DNA of 64,000 nucleotides from Zingiber officinale. Lineage: Eukaryota > Streptophyta > Magnoliopsida > Zingiberales > Zingiberaceae. Shown in pieces: positions 25,621-39,043 of this stretch. The position numbers and the translations under genes are program-made. The notes below the pieces were generated by a model, which saw only the letters and a program-made list of their open reading frames with translations, ran no database searches and had not been told where the DNA came from. How positions within the stretch are numbered: position 1 is the first letter of the stretch; each line of letters starts with the position of its first letter. The stretch is taken from contig NC_055989.1 in assembly GCF_018446385.1 (NCBI RefSeq), positions 132,893,004-132,957,003 on the forward strand, given 5' to 3'.

Positions 25621-26574
25621 AATCTAACATAAATAAACACATCATTTAGTAATTCAGTGTAATTCATATATATGTAATTCATGATTACTTCAATGTTAAT
25701 CTGATTTGATTTACAAAAATCAAGTGATAAGTATATTTTCACTTATCTTTTAAATGATTTAATCTAACTAATATTAATTAATCATATTGTATACAACCCA
25801 TCAAATTTATAACAAACGAGTATATTATTTATAATAAATATGCTATTAACACAATAATTTCTTTCAGCACATGACATAACTGTTTCAAGTCTGTGAACAC
25901 ATAACATAAGACTAGAAACAACTCCAACAAATTAGATATGTCACTACTACTTCCATTGGGATTGATACTAAGGTTGTAGTACGTAGATAGGTCATTGCTA
26001 TTCTCACTAGTACAAACACAACGCAGTAGTAATCAACACAAATCCTATCTTTCTATTCTCAGTTGGGATCGTGATCTGAGGTAAATTGACATCGGAATTC
26101 TTTGGAAAATCTCCAATTAGATCCTCATCGGGTTCCTCCTCAATCGTATAGAGATTATCTCGGGGAGGTGGTTCATCACCATCTACATGGTTTAGATGAC
26201 GAAGTAGCTCTTTTCCCAACTCAACACATGTGATGTACTTTTCATAGCGCCCCCATATATGATGTGCTACTTAAACGAGGTGTATTGGCAATGATTGAAC
26301 CAAGGTCGAAATCTAGTAATTATCCTGGATAGGAACCAAGGGCCTATGTGCCGAGTGTGCATCCTCTTGGCAGTGCCGAGTATACACTAGGCAACACTGA
26401 GTGCCTCCGTCGCGTCGAGTGCTTCATTCGAGCCAAGTGGCTTGGCAGCGCCGAGTCAACGCTCGGTTGCCGAATGCCAATATAACTTGGCAACGAGATT
26501 TCCGTCGTTGTTCAATCGTCATTTTGTGACGACAAATAGTGATATTTCGCAAAAAGTGACAACAACTACTGTGA
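25621..26574. other. Unresolved; possible DNA-transposon debris
   Basis: 25621-25930 is AT-rich and should hold the copia relic's leader. 26007-26219 is a 70-codon minus frame (contains DGDEPPPRDNLYTIEEEPDEDL) that I do not recognise. 26345-26480 has repeated GCCGAGTG words and 26520-26570 has GTGACGACAAATAGTG-like words, the style of CACTA subterminal repeats, but no CACTA ends could be paired. Confidence 0.35.
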
Positions 26575-26797
26575 TATTATTATTGATTTAAATGCATAAA
26601 TAAAATTTGTAAACATTTACTGTGATTCCTTATCGATCCCGTTCTTCGTGCTTGTTGGCTAAAGGACAATTACAAAAACGAACCGTCCTTTTGATTCCAC
26701 GAATAGTCTTGGATGTTCTTCTCTTCCGAGAGTCTAGGAGTTCTTCCTTTTTTGGGAGAATATTTACTTGGAGTGCTTAATATGTCTAAAGGTGAGT
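26575..26797 (+). repeat. Second copy of the Aux/IAA 3'-flank segment
   Basis: From TTGATTTAAATGCATAAATAAA to TATGTCTAAAG it matches 18473-18718 with roughly one difference in five to six bases and a few indels; for example CGTGATTCCTTATCGATC corresponds to TGTGATTCCTTATCGATC. Same orientation, about 8.1 kb apart. The polyadenylation-like AATAAA is kept. Confidence 0.85.
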
Positions 26798-28241
26798 GGG
26801 AAGTTGTCACGGTAGATAACTGCACTACACGATTGGATGATTTATCAACATAGAAGGCACTAGTTAACACACACTTCCACAGTTGCGTATATGGATCAAG
26901 AACTCGTTAATTTAACTTTGTTTATGTCAACTTATGAAACAGTAATTACTTGTCCATGTGGGATGCCTAATTGGCTTGGGGAAGATAGATTTGCTACAAT
27001 GAAGTAGGGATCAATTTTCGATGGGCACATGTCCTCGTGAAAAAAATCTCTTCCACCCTTAGTTAATTTGACGGTCAGCTATAAGTTGATATGTTAATTT
27101 ACCTCATTTCACATAATCTAGAACGGACGGTAAAAGACGTTTGAGATGAGCGTAATCACTTTTATTGCTACAATGAAAGTGCAATTACTTTTGATTTAAC
27201 AATCAAGAAGAAAGAAATATCCGACCTCAAGCAAAGAATCCATGATTTATACCCTCAAACCTCACAATACTTCCTCCAATCTAATCTGTAGATACATATC
27301 TATCCTAATTTGCTATGAAAACTTTTCTTTCTCCTGATTTCACAAACTGAAACTACAATCAATGTCACTAAAATGCAAAACAAAATTTTGATATTTTTTT
27401 TTCTGACATAGCAGTTGAACAGAAAACAAAAGGCATGACATCAACAAACATGGAAAAAAAGTATGATGAAATGCGTAAGTTGCCTGCCTTGTAAGCTAAA
27501 GCCTCTCAATTCTTCTCTTAAAATCTGCTCTGGTTCCTCTGAAGATAAATATATATAGTTGATCTGATAGTACTCATCACTTTATATGCAGTCCTCCCAA
27601 TCTAAAATCCTGAATCTGGCCTTCTATTGCACTGCAGCTGCAATATGCAGTTGCAATTGCAGCCCACTACCAACAGATTCTTGGTGCAACGTCACATTGC
27701 CTCGCTCTTCACTTGATGTTGATCTCATTGTGTCCCTTACCCAACACTGACCTCGACACATCCCTCGTGTAATGTCCTAAGCTCGATCAAAGATTGAACA
27801 AGCTGAGCTCGATCTTCTTCCCCTTCAACTTCACTGAGGAAGAGCACTTTGAAAGTCTTGTTCTTCTATCATCGCCCCTAACTTCATGTAAACAAGGCCT
27901 GAATCTAGTACTTTTTTTCGCAAGATGAAGTCGGAATCAGATGGTAAAAGCGATCACCTTCACAGAAAGATTTCTAGCACAAGGAGCTGAAAATTTTGAC
28001 CAATCGACAAAACCAGAAAGGTCATAACACCATCCTTATTTATCGAACACATGGAAGCAATAAAACAAAACAAAACTTGAAACACCAATGCAATCGCGTT
28101 GCATTGTACAAATTAAGTGGCTGCAATACAGTATAGTTTCTTCTCTTCTTCCTTGCGCGAGGATTTCGGGAGGTCATGGCTTCCTCCATTATTATAGAAT
28201 TGATTCGAACAAAACAAGAACAGCATCTTGGCATAAGAGCT
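26798..28241. other. Hexokinase downstream region; no gene seen
   Basis: No family-like frame on either strand. The part nearest the hexokinase stop (27500-28241) has ordinary composition and may contain the 3' UTR. Confidence 0.45.
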
Positions 28242-30905
<2,664 letters not shown>

Positions 30906-32880
30906 TGCGCAGAAGGTACTCCGCCGACGAGGTCCCGGGACGATTGGACGGCCTAGCCTCCGGCCTCTTTCCCCCCACAAAAATGCAACCTTTGGATGGG
31001 TCTGGGAATACTAATCCAACAACAGCAACATCAAGCAATTTTGTAGGATCTCAAGCCTCTGGCGCATTATTAGCAACGAGAAGTGGAAAAGGAACGATCT
31101 TGGAGGGAGAGGAGATTCTTCCGTGACATGGAACTTGAATTGGTTCGCATGGAGGCAGAGGACAAAAATCAAAGAAGTTCCTACCTTCTTTTATTACGAG
31201 AAATCATTGACAAAGCTTCCCCTCTTATCCTAACTTTTCCTATTATTCTCTCTAAATCAAAATTTTTAATTATACAAATAAACAGTTTGTAATCTAATTG
31301 CTTTATTATAGGATTCGAAATGACCTTCATTTATGCTCTAAATCTTGTTCCAAATCAAAGATAGGTCACAAAGGCCAGCTCAAAAGCTTGTTTGCCCCTT
31401 AGCCATCCAAGTATAACTCATATGGGCTAGAACAAATAAATAAATAAAATAAATGAAATCCATAGTAGCAAAGAGCATCAAGGAATTAATATAGGCATCC
31501 ACTTCACCCTCATTCATGATATAAAAGATTCGACTATGGCAATTATCTAATTTTAAGAGTTATGATAAATTTGCCTTCTTTTGATATCATGCTTTGCAGC
31601 ATCTCAATACCACTTTCATTGGCCTTGGTTGGCCTTCATGTCAATCCAAATTCCATGATGTGTCGAGGAGTAAGAACAAATCTAAAGTTACCTCTCTCCC
31701 TTTTTTTTTTTAAAGAGGAATAACCACATTTAGGTAAGAAATTTAGAAAAGAGGCAATTATTATTAATTTTTTGCAATATCTATCTTTTAGAGAATCCCA
31801 ATGTGTGTTATTCCTTTCTGATCTCACTTGATGGTGCCCTACTGGAGTGCCATTCCTCTACCCATTCTCCTCTAGCCCTGTGCCTGCCATGTGTTTACAA
31901 CTTCAAATAAGTTAAAATTTTATTGCAGTGCATGAAAAATAATAAAAAAAGCTCTTCGGATTGGCCATTCCATTCCATCAAAGCCTACAGCGTAGCTGCA
32001 AGCACTATAAAATGATGAGCTTCTTTTTCAGCTGCTGATCGTAATCAAAACCACCATTAATCTGAAGAAACCTGATGAGGTCGTCGAGGCACAACTGTAG
32101 GATCGAATTAATTAGCAGACAGATTGTTTGTTGCAGTTCATGTCGCAAACAACCTTTTGAGAAAGTCCACGCAAGATTCCCCGCTAGCAGCTAAAATTTC
32201 CACTCTAAATCTTGGGAATTTCAACGCGCTTTTGAGGTGGCTCTCGATCCGCCGTACCGCGCACCGCCATCATCACCTGCCGCAGTGTTCTGCTCGTGGT
32301 TTGTGAGCTCAAAATCTCCATTTGTAGAAATTTCAAATGTTTCTCTTCCAAATCCCAGAGCACCCTCCTCATCATGACTCGACTCTGTAATGGGTACAGG
32401 TCGCACTTCTTTACTCTCCGGCCAACTCTAAGTCAAACCGAAGAGAGAAGAGGGAAGAGAGAGAGGATCCGACATTGGTGTAAGCAATGAGGTGAGATGA
32501 TTTAATTCTTGCTGGTTGCTTTATGAGAGGTTTGCCGAAGAGAGAAGAGGAGGAAAGATCCGAACTTTTCCGTTCTTTGAGGTGGGTTTCAATTTCATGC
32601 AGCTGCTGAGCGAGAACAGAGCGTCGTGTTTTCTAGCTGTGCCTAGTGAAAGATGAAGAAGCCTACTCTACGAGTAGAACCAACAGATAAGCTCATAGCA
32701 GAGTCAGATAGATAGAGAAGATAAAAAAAATATACTTGCAGAGATTTCCTTAACGAGCTTTGAATGGAGAATATTCAATCTTTGTTTTGATTCTTTCCCT
32801 CCTTCCCTCTCTCCTCTTTTGCCTTTAAAGAGCTCGAGTGGCTAGCTAGGCTCTTCAGCGTCTCAATTTTGCGGGTGGCG
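30906..32880. other. Divergent intergenic region between hexokinase (-) and IQD (+)
   Basis: Should hold both promoters. Near hexokinase, 31080-31292 has a plus frame (KERSWRERRFFRDMELELVR) rich in charged helix-forming residues that I cannot assign; it could be a captured gene fragment. 31300-31900 is AT-rich with nothing recognisable. 32640-32880 is the purine- and pyrimidine-rich leader region of the IQD gene. No transposon ends were found. Confidence 0.45.
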
Positions 32881-34015
32881 ATGGGTTGGGCGAGCAAGTT
32901 GCTGAGGAGCCTTCTCGGCGGCGCGAAGAAGGATGTTGAAAAGAAGGAGAAGAGGCGGCGGAGTTTCACTGGACCATTGCGGGAAAGTGTTTCTCCTAAG
33001 AACTCCGGCGGCCGCCACATTCCGACGTCGGCGCTGCATCTGTCGTGGCCTAGGTTGGACGTCGAAGAAGTACTGGAAGTGGAGGAGGGGAGTAAGCACG
33101 CGATCGCAGTGGCCGTGGCCAACGCGACCGCCGCCAATGCGACGGTGGCGGCGGCGGTGATGCGGCTGAAGGCCCTCCTGGGAGAGAAGAAGAAGATCGC
33201 GGTGCAGTGGCGGGCCGCCGTCAAGATCCAGACAACCTTCCGATGCCACTTGGTAATCGTAAACCCACTAAATCTTCATTAAAAAAAAAATTAATCTTGC
33301 CGTCGAATCTGATCGCAAAATTGTGTTTTTTATTTAAGCAGGCGAAGAAAGCTCTTCGAGCTCTCAGAGGCTTGGTCAAGCTGCAAGCGCTGGTGAGAGG
33401 CTTCCTCGTGAGGAGACAAGCCGCGTTGACCCTCCGCAGACTCCAAGCGCTCGTCAGAGCTCAATCCGTGGCAAGATCTCGACTTCCTCCAGCAGAATTG
33501 CGCTTCCACCGGAGATCATTTGTATAATTCCCCAAAACTAATTAATTTCCACGCAATAGGATCAAGAAAAATATGATCTTGCTCTGTTGCAGGAACGATT
33601 TGACGCAGGGCAATCCAAGTGCAATTCCATCCCACCCAAATCCAGATCATTCCGGCGAGCGAATTCGCCGGAGGAACTTTTGGCGCCGGTCTCCTCGCCG
33701 GCGCTTCTCTGCAGGGTTCCCTCTCCTCGCTCTGTTCACGGTCACCGCGAAAGCAGCTGCTGCTGCTGCCAATTCTGTCCCAAGACACAGCACAATACTC
33801 CTCGTCTTGTCCGGTCCGGAACTCCAGCAATGCAGCTGCACCAAGTCATCATGAGTCCGACGAGCTTTCCGAACTACATGGCGCGGACCACTTCGTCGGT
33901 GGCGAAGGTGAAGTCGTGGAGGAAGGCTATGGAGGAGGATTCCAATGGCGCATTTATGGCAGGAAGTAAGCATGGCAGGTCTCCCATGGCGGCGAGTGAA
34001 GCGGACATGGATTGA
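32881..34015 (+). CDS. IQD: IQD (IQ67-domain) calmodulin-binding protein, three exons
   Basis: Exons 32881-33252, 33342-33521 and 33593-34015 give 324 aa. The start ([14 protein letters not shown]) fits the family's basic N-terminus and is the first ATG in frame. The IQ67 domain (about 112-178) carries three IQ-like motifs: [13 protein letters not shown] from residue 116, [13 protein letters not shown] from 138 and [14 protein letters not shown] from 158. A phase-0 intron splits the first, the conserved position in this family. The C-terminal [15 protein letters not shown] resembles the DUF4005 tail but lacks the usual RQRP end. CCCC (240-243) plus Cys246 comes from a TGC run. IQD proteins bind calmodulin and act as scaffolds at microtubules, membrane or nucleus; which applies here cannot be seen. 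Confidence 0.93.
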
Positions 34016-34324
34016 TTGATCGCTGAGTTGGTGAGGGGAAATTGCGATTTGAGATGTGGAGAAAGAGAGGCGTGTAGATTCTCCAAGCTTAATTAGAACT
34101 TGTTCTTGACTTGTTGCACCATTGTGTTCTTCGTTCATTTCCTGAACTTTCATGAAGCATTTCATTTAGTGGGGGAAAAGCTTTTAATGATGCGGAGGGC
34201 ATTGCGGGAACCACCTGATGTCCATGACACAGTCGACGTGGATCCTGATTGGTCCAAGTCAGTACGGAATGCGGCCAAGTTGGACTAACCCAAGATGAGC
34301 TCGGATTAGGTCGGACCGATCCCC
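34016..34324. other. IQD 3' flank
   Basis: Non-coding; the 3' UTR probably lies in 34016-34160. From about 34230 words such as CAGTCGACGTGGATCC and the later GGTCGGACCGATCC suggest repeat-derived sequence that continues on the other side of the copia element at 39044. Confidence 0.4.
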
Positions 34325-34329
34325 CTGAG

Positions 34330-34550
34330 TGTTACTCTAGAGGAGGAGAAGAACGAAGAAACAGAATGGAAAAACAACTTCACTTGATATCAAAAAACCA
34401 AACCTATATATAGGCTTTTACAATGAACCTATTCAACTCCACGTTCAACCACGCAGCAAACGATTAAATAAAAAAACTCGGACAACACTAAAAACCCGGA
34501 CAAACTTTTATCTACAGAAGACTCGGACAAAAACTTATCAACTCTTAACA
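34330..34550 (-). repeat. 3' LTR of the copia element
   Basis: Begins TGTTACTC and ends CTCTTAACA on the plus strand. It is preceded on the minus strand by the purine-rich AAGGGAGGG (34551-34560), the polypurine tract. Confidence 0.97.
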
Positions 34551-34583
34551 CCCTCCCTTAAACTGAAGTCGGCAGAAAACAGT

Positions 34584-37500
34584 TTAAGAAAAAATAATAG
34601 CAGTACGCGAACAAACTCCAAGTAGACCATGTAACCTCACAAATGTAGCAATTTTGAGAGGCTTGGTCTGTATATCTGCAACTTGATCTTCGCTGCGGCA
34701 ATAAATCAGTTTGATTGTTCCATCATTGCTGAGGTCTCTTAAAAAATAATACTTCACATCGATATGTTTGCTTCTGCCATGTAGCACAGGATTCTTAGAG
34801 AGTTTGATTGCTGAATTATTATCACAAAAAACTGTAGTAGCTTCAACTTGTTTGAACTGAAGCTCTTCAAGAATTTTTCTCAACCAGATAGCTTGACAAG
34901 CACAAGCTGTTGCAGCAATAAATTCAGCTTCTGTAGTTGACAAGGAAACAATTGGTTGCTTCTTAGAAGACCATGATACGGCTCCTGTGCCCAGCATAAA
35001 TACATAGCCTGAAGTACTTTTTCTATCATCTTGATCTCCTGCATAATCGCTGTCAGTAAATCCGAACAACTCCAATTTTTCACCCTTCTTGTAGAATAGT
35101 CCAAAATCTTTAGTTCCTTGTAGGTAACGAAGGATTCTCTTGGCAGCTAACAGATGTATTTCTGTTGGATTCTCCATGTATCTACTTATTAAACTCACAG
35201 AATACATTATGTCTGGCCTTGTCGCAGTTAAATACATCAAACTGCCAACAATTTGCTTATAAATTGTACTGTCCACCTTCTTCCCTTCATGATCCTTGTT
35301 TAGCTTCAAGCCAAACTCAGTTGGAGTGCTTACAGGATTGCAATCTTTCATTTGAAACCTGTCCAAAATTTCTTGCACATACTTCTTTTGAGAAATAAAG
35401 ATTCCTTTAGTTGATTGCACTACTTCCATGCCAAGGAAGTAATGCATCATTCCAAGATCAGACATTTCAAATTCAACCATCATGGATTTCTTAAATTCCT
35501 GAAACAGGAAATCATCAGTTCCAGTAAATATGAGATCGTCTACATATAGGCAGACAATGAGCAATTTCCCCTTATCTCCAATTTTAATAAAGAGTGTGTG
35601 CTCATATGGACATTTGTGAAAGCCTTCTTTGAAGAAATAAGACTCAATGCGACTATACCAAGCTCGTGTAGCTTGTTTTAATCCATAGAGAGCTTTCTTT
35701 AATCTATATACTTTATGCTCATTTCCGATCTTAATATAACCAAGGGGTTGTTCTACAAATACCTGTTCCTCCAAGTTTCCATGCAAGAATGCCGATTTGA
35801 CATCTAACTGGTAAATAGACCACGAGTTTTGTGCCGCTAATGCAATCACCAATCTGATTGTGTCATGTCTTGCAACGGGAGCAAAAACTTCTGTATAATC
35901 AATCCCATACTCTTGCTTATATCCCTTAGCTACCAGACGCGCCTTATACTTATCAACTTCACCATTTTCTTTTATCTTTGTTTTGAAGACCCACTTCACA
36001 CCAATGGTTTTGTGCCCTTTCGGAAGATCAGTCAACTCCCAAGTATCGTTTCTTTCAATGGCTTCAATTTCATCATTCATCGCCTTACGCCATTTTGCAT
36101 CTTTGACAGCACTTTCAAAGGTTGTCGGATCACAATCTGAAAATAAAGCAAAATGTGTAAGAGGATCATCACCTTGATCAATTCCAGTCACCTCGTAATT
36201 AGACATCCATGCTGGTCTTCTTCGAACATGTTGTGACCTTTGCGATTCTGCTTCCATTGGACTTTGATCTGTTATAGGAATATTTTGAGAGACTTCCTCA
36301 TGGTGCTCATCCTCCATAGGTTGTTGTACTTTCTCATTATCATCAAGATCTGCTGGGATAATTTTTTTAACGCCATTTTGATTCCATGGCCAAGTGTCTT
36401 TTTCATCAAAAACAACATCACGGCTTATAATGATTTTCTTAGTGCAAGGATTATATAATCTATAAGCTTTCGATGTATTACTTATACCAAGAAAAATGCA
36501 TTTTTCACCTTTGCTGTCTAGCTTCTTTCTCCTTTCATCTGGAATATGGGCATAAGCGATACATCCAAAAACCCGAAAATGATCAACCGTTGGTTTTCTT
36601 CCACTCCAAGCTTCCTCTGGTGTCATATTTTGAACAGATAATGTGGGACTTCTATTCAGTATATGGATGCTCCAATTAACTGCTTCTGGCCAAAAATTTT
36701 TAGGAACACCACTTGTCGTCAGAAGGCTTCGCACCATATTCATAATAGTGCGATTCTTCCTCTCGCATATACCATTCTGTTGGGGTGTGTAAGCAACTGT
36801 AAGTTGCCTTCTGATTCCATGATTCTCACAGAAATTTGCAAATTCATGTGAGTTATATTCTCCACCACGATCTGTACGCAAAACTTTAATCGAGTTCCCA
36901 ATTTCTTTCTCGACAAGTACTTTATAATTTTTGAAAGCAGTAAAAGCTTCGGATTTTTCTTGCAAAAAATAAATCCATATTTTGCGACTGTAATCATCAA
37001 TAAAGGTAATTATGTATCTTTTACCTCCATTAGAATGTGGTGCTATTGGCCCGCAAATATCTAAATGCACAAGCTCCAATGCCGCCTTTGCTCTCCAAGA
37101 TTTTCCTTGTGGGAATTGATTACAGTGTTGTTTGCTAACAACACATTCTTCACAAACTTGAGAAGGAGTTGTAATTTGAGGGAGACCGACTACCATATTC
37201 TTCTGTTTTAGTGTTTTTAACCCACTAAAATTTAAATGTCCATAGCGAAAGTGCCATAACCATGCTTCATCATCAAATTTTGCTGAAAAACATGAATGAG
37301 ATGTAGTATGAAGATAAAGCGGAAACATACGATTAGCTGTCATATTAACTTGCGCAATTAAGCCCAACTTTGCATCTTGAATGCGACAAACTCCTTCTTT
37401 AATAGCAATTTCATATCCTTTTTCTTGTAGCTGACCCACACTAAGCAAATTAGTCTTTAAATCTGGCACAAAAAGAACATTAGAGATAGTATGGGTAGTA

Positions 37501-38276
37501 TCTCCTTTTGCTTGTATGGTTACCTTTCCCTTTCCCATAACAGAAATTGTAGAGTTATCGCCAAATTTGACAGAACTGCGAAAGGTTTCATCCAAGTCAT
37601 AAAATGTATCTTTTTCTCCAGACATGTGATTGCTGCAGTCTGTATCCAAATACCATACATGTCGTTGTGTTTTTTCTTTCTCATGACACACCATCAAAAG
37701 AGACACTTCTTCTTCTTCTGCAAAGTTAGTCTGATCTCCATTTTGCCTTTTCAAATTAGTATAACATTCTGATCTATAATGGTCATACCTATGACATCGG
37801 TAACATTCAACATTGGACTTGTCTGTTGACTTTGTTCTATTCGTCGTTGAATAATGACCTCCACGCCCTCCTTTTTGAAAATAATTCTCTTGATGTTGAT
37901 TGTGTTGTTGGTTTCCACGATCGTTGTTATTTCTACCTCCTCTTCCTCGACCTCTGCCTCTTCCTCGTCCTCTATCACTTCTATAATTTGTAGAGTGATT
38001 TTCTGATAAAGCCTTCAATGCTTGCTCCTCTTTTTCATTTTGATTGATTTTCTGCTCATGAACCAATAATGAACTTTGTAATTCATCAATTGAAAGTAGA
38101 CTTACATCGTTTGCTTCTTCAATGGCGCAGACAACAAAATTAAATTTTGGTGTCATAGATCGAAGAATTTTTTCAATGATGAGAACATCCTCTGTCTTGT
38201 CGCCAAGGATTCGCATTTTGTTGACGATTGCCATCGTTCTTGAAAAATATTCTGCAACTGATTCTCCTGATTTCAT
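34584..38276 (-). CDS. Copia polyprotein: end of gag, protease, integrase, RT, RNase H
   Basis: 1230 codons without a stop. Zinc knuckle CYRCHRYDHYRSEC (158-171) after an Arg-Gly run (102-114). Protease site reads DTD at 211-213 where copia elements have DTG. Integrase: zinc-finger residues H342, H346, C375, C378, and the catalytic triad D406, D469, E505 with the usual 35-residue final spacing. Reverse transcriptase YVDD at 911-914. RNase H: D1075 in TDSDYAG, and SKKQPIVSLSTTEAE and FCDNNS. The enzymes would copy the RNA and integrate the DNA in virus-like particles. The first ~85 residues are gag sequence continuing the frame lost at 38273-38276. The DTD change probably disables processing; other catalytic residues are intact. 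Confidence 0.95.
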   Translation of the reverse strand: MKSGESVAEYFSRTMAIVNKMRILGDKTEDVLIIEKILRSMTPKFNFVVCAIEEANDVSLLSIDELQSSLLVHEQKINQNEKEEQALKALSENHSTNYRSDRGRGRGRGRGRGGRNNNDRGNQQHNQHQENYFQKGGRGGHYSTTNRTKSTDKSNVECYRCHRYDHYRSECYTNLKRQNGDQTNFAEEEEVSLLMVCHEKEKTQRHVWYLDTDCSNHMSGEKDTFYDLDETFRSSVKFGDNSTISVMGKGKVTIQAKGDTTHTISNVLFVPDLKTNLLSVGQLQEKGYEIAIKEGVCRIQDAKLGLIAQVNMTANRMFPLYLHTTSHSCFSAKFDDEAWLWHFRYGHLNFSGLKTLKQKNMVVGLPQITTPSQVCEECVVSKQHCNQFPQGKSWRAKAALELVHLDICGPIAPHSNGGKRYIITFIDDYSRKIWIYFLQEKSEAFTAFKNYKVLVEKEIGNSIKVLRTDRGGEYNSHEFANFCENHGIRRQLTVAYTPQQNGICERKNRTIMNMVRSLLTTSGVPKNFWPEAVNWSIHILNRSPTLSVQNMTPEEAWSGRKPTVDHFRVFGCIAYAHIPDERRKKLDSKGEKCIFLGISNTSKAYRLYNPCTKKIIISRDVVFDEKDTWPWNQNGVKKIIPADLDDNEKVQQPMEDEHHEEVSQNIPITDQSPMEAESQRSQHVRRRPAWMSNYEVTGIDQGDDPLTHFALFSDCDPTTFESAVKDAKWRKAMNDEIEAIERNDTWELTDLPKGHKTIGVKWVFKTKIKENGEVDKYKARLVAKGYKQEYGIDYTEVFAPVARHDTIRLVIALAAQNSWSIYQLDVKSAFLHGNLEEQVFVEQPLGYIKIGNEHKVYRLKKALYGLKQATRAWYSRIESYFFKEGFHKCPYEHTLFIKIGDKGKLLIVCLYVDDLIFTGTDDFLFQEFKKSMMVEFEMSDLGMMHYFLGMEVVQSTKGIFISQKKYVQEILDRFQMKDCNPVSTPTEFGLKLNKDHEGKKVDSTIYKQIVGSLMYLTATRPDIMYSVSLISRYMENPTEIHLLAAKRILRYLQGTKDFGLFYKKGEKLELFGFTDSDYAGDQDDRKSTSGYVFMLGTGAVSWSSKKQPIVSLSTTEAEFIAATACACQAIWLRKILEELQFKQVEATTVFCDNNSAIKLSKNPVLHGRSKHIDVKYYFLRDLSNDGTIKLIYCRSEDQVADIQTKPLKIATFVRLHGLLGVCSRTAIIFS

Positions 38277-38617
38277 TCGAACTCCGAACGAAGTGCTTGA
38301 AGCTGCTGCCTCTTAGCTCTTGTTGTACCTTGGTACTTCTTTTTCATAGAATCCCAGATATCTTTTGCGGTATTCTTGCAGAGAATGGTTTCCAAGATTG
38401 AGCGATCAATAGCTTGGAAAAGATAATTCTTTGCTTTAAGATCTTTCAATTGCGCATCTGTTAGCGCAACACCTTCTATCGATTCTGCTACTCCAGAAAT
38501 CACAACCGTCCAATATTCTTTGGACCTTAAAAAATTCTCCATGAGCATGCTCCAATGGTCATAGTGACCATCAAAGCGTGGAATCGCAGGTTGCACAAAA
38601 TTATTTTCAAATGCCAT
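38273..38617 (-). CDS. Copia gag, N-terminal part, cut off by a frameshift
   Basis: Starts at ATG 38617 (MAFENNFVQPAIPRFDGHYD), the normal copia gag start, and runs 114 codons to LRSEFE and a TGA. The stop overlaps the next ATG as ATGA (38276-38273), and the following frame continues gag with MKSGESVAEYF. Related elements have a few more residues between these two segments, so I read this as a small deletion and not a designed overlap. Reinitiation at the overlapping ATG is conceivable but unproven. Confidence 0.85.
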   Translation of the reverse strand: MAFENNFVQPAIPRFDGHYDHWSMLMENFLRSKEYWTVVISGVAESIEGVALTDAQLKDLKAKNYLFQAIDRSILETILCKNTAKDIWDSMKKKYQGTTRAKRQQLQALRSEFE

Positions 38618-38804
38618 TGAAGAAGATAATTTATCACACAAAATAGGAGCAATTTAATAAATCACCACCGTCGAAGTGCAAAAAACTGTTTAAAAGTTTT
38701 GATACCCAGTGCCGGTGTTATGATTCCTCATGTCTGCTCGCTGACGATCGCCTCTGGTCTCCAATTTGTGACGCCGGTGCCGGTGTTATGATTCCTCGTG
38801 CAAA

Positions 38805-38816
38805 GCTCTGATACCA
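38805..38816 (-). promoter_or_regulatory. Primer-binding site of the copia element
   Basis: TGGTATCAGAGC on the minus strand, one base from the 5' LTR, a 12-base match to the initiator-Met tRNA primer site. Confidence 0.95.
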
Positions 38817-38817
38817 C

Positions 38818-39038
38818 TGTTACTCTAGAGGAGGAGAAGAACGAAGAAACAGAATGGAAAAACAACTTCACTTGATATCAAAAAACCAAACCTATATATA
38901 GGCTTTTACAATGAACCTATTCAACTCCACGTTCAACCACGCAGCAAACGATTAAATCAAAAAACTCGGACAACACTAAAAACCCGGACAAACTTTTATC
39001 TACAGAAGACTCGGACAAAAACTTATCAACTCTTAACA
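38818..39038 (-). repeat. 5' LTR of the copia element
   Basis: Same 221 bases as the 3' LTR except for one substitution seen. Carries the palindromic TATA-like CCTATATATAGG at about 38891-38902. Confidence 0.97.
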
Positions 39039-39043
39039 CTGAG

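Larger units (their letters stand above)
34325..39043 (-). mobile_element. Nearly intact, young Ty1/copia retrotransposon with CTGAG target duplication
   Basis: Element 34330-39038 (4709 bp), perfect CTGAG at 34325-34329 and 39039-39043. LTRs 34330-34550 and 38818-39038 are both 221 bp, and comparing them by eye I found one substitution (A against C in the GATTAAAT run near 34470/38958), so insertion is very recent. Order on the minus strand: 5' LTR, primer site, gag, pol, polypurine tract, 3' LTR. Each LTR has a CTATATATAG TATA-like motif. Structurally complete, but gag is out of frame with pol and the protease motif is altered. Confidence 0.97.

Noticed and set aside
25930-26600. CACTA transposon ends
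   Set aside because: GCCGAGTG- and GACGACAAA-like words are suggestive, but no paired CACTA termini or 3-bp target duplication could be found.
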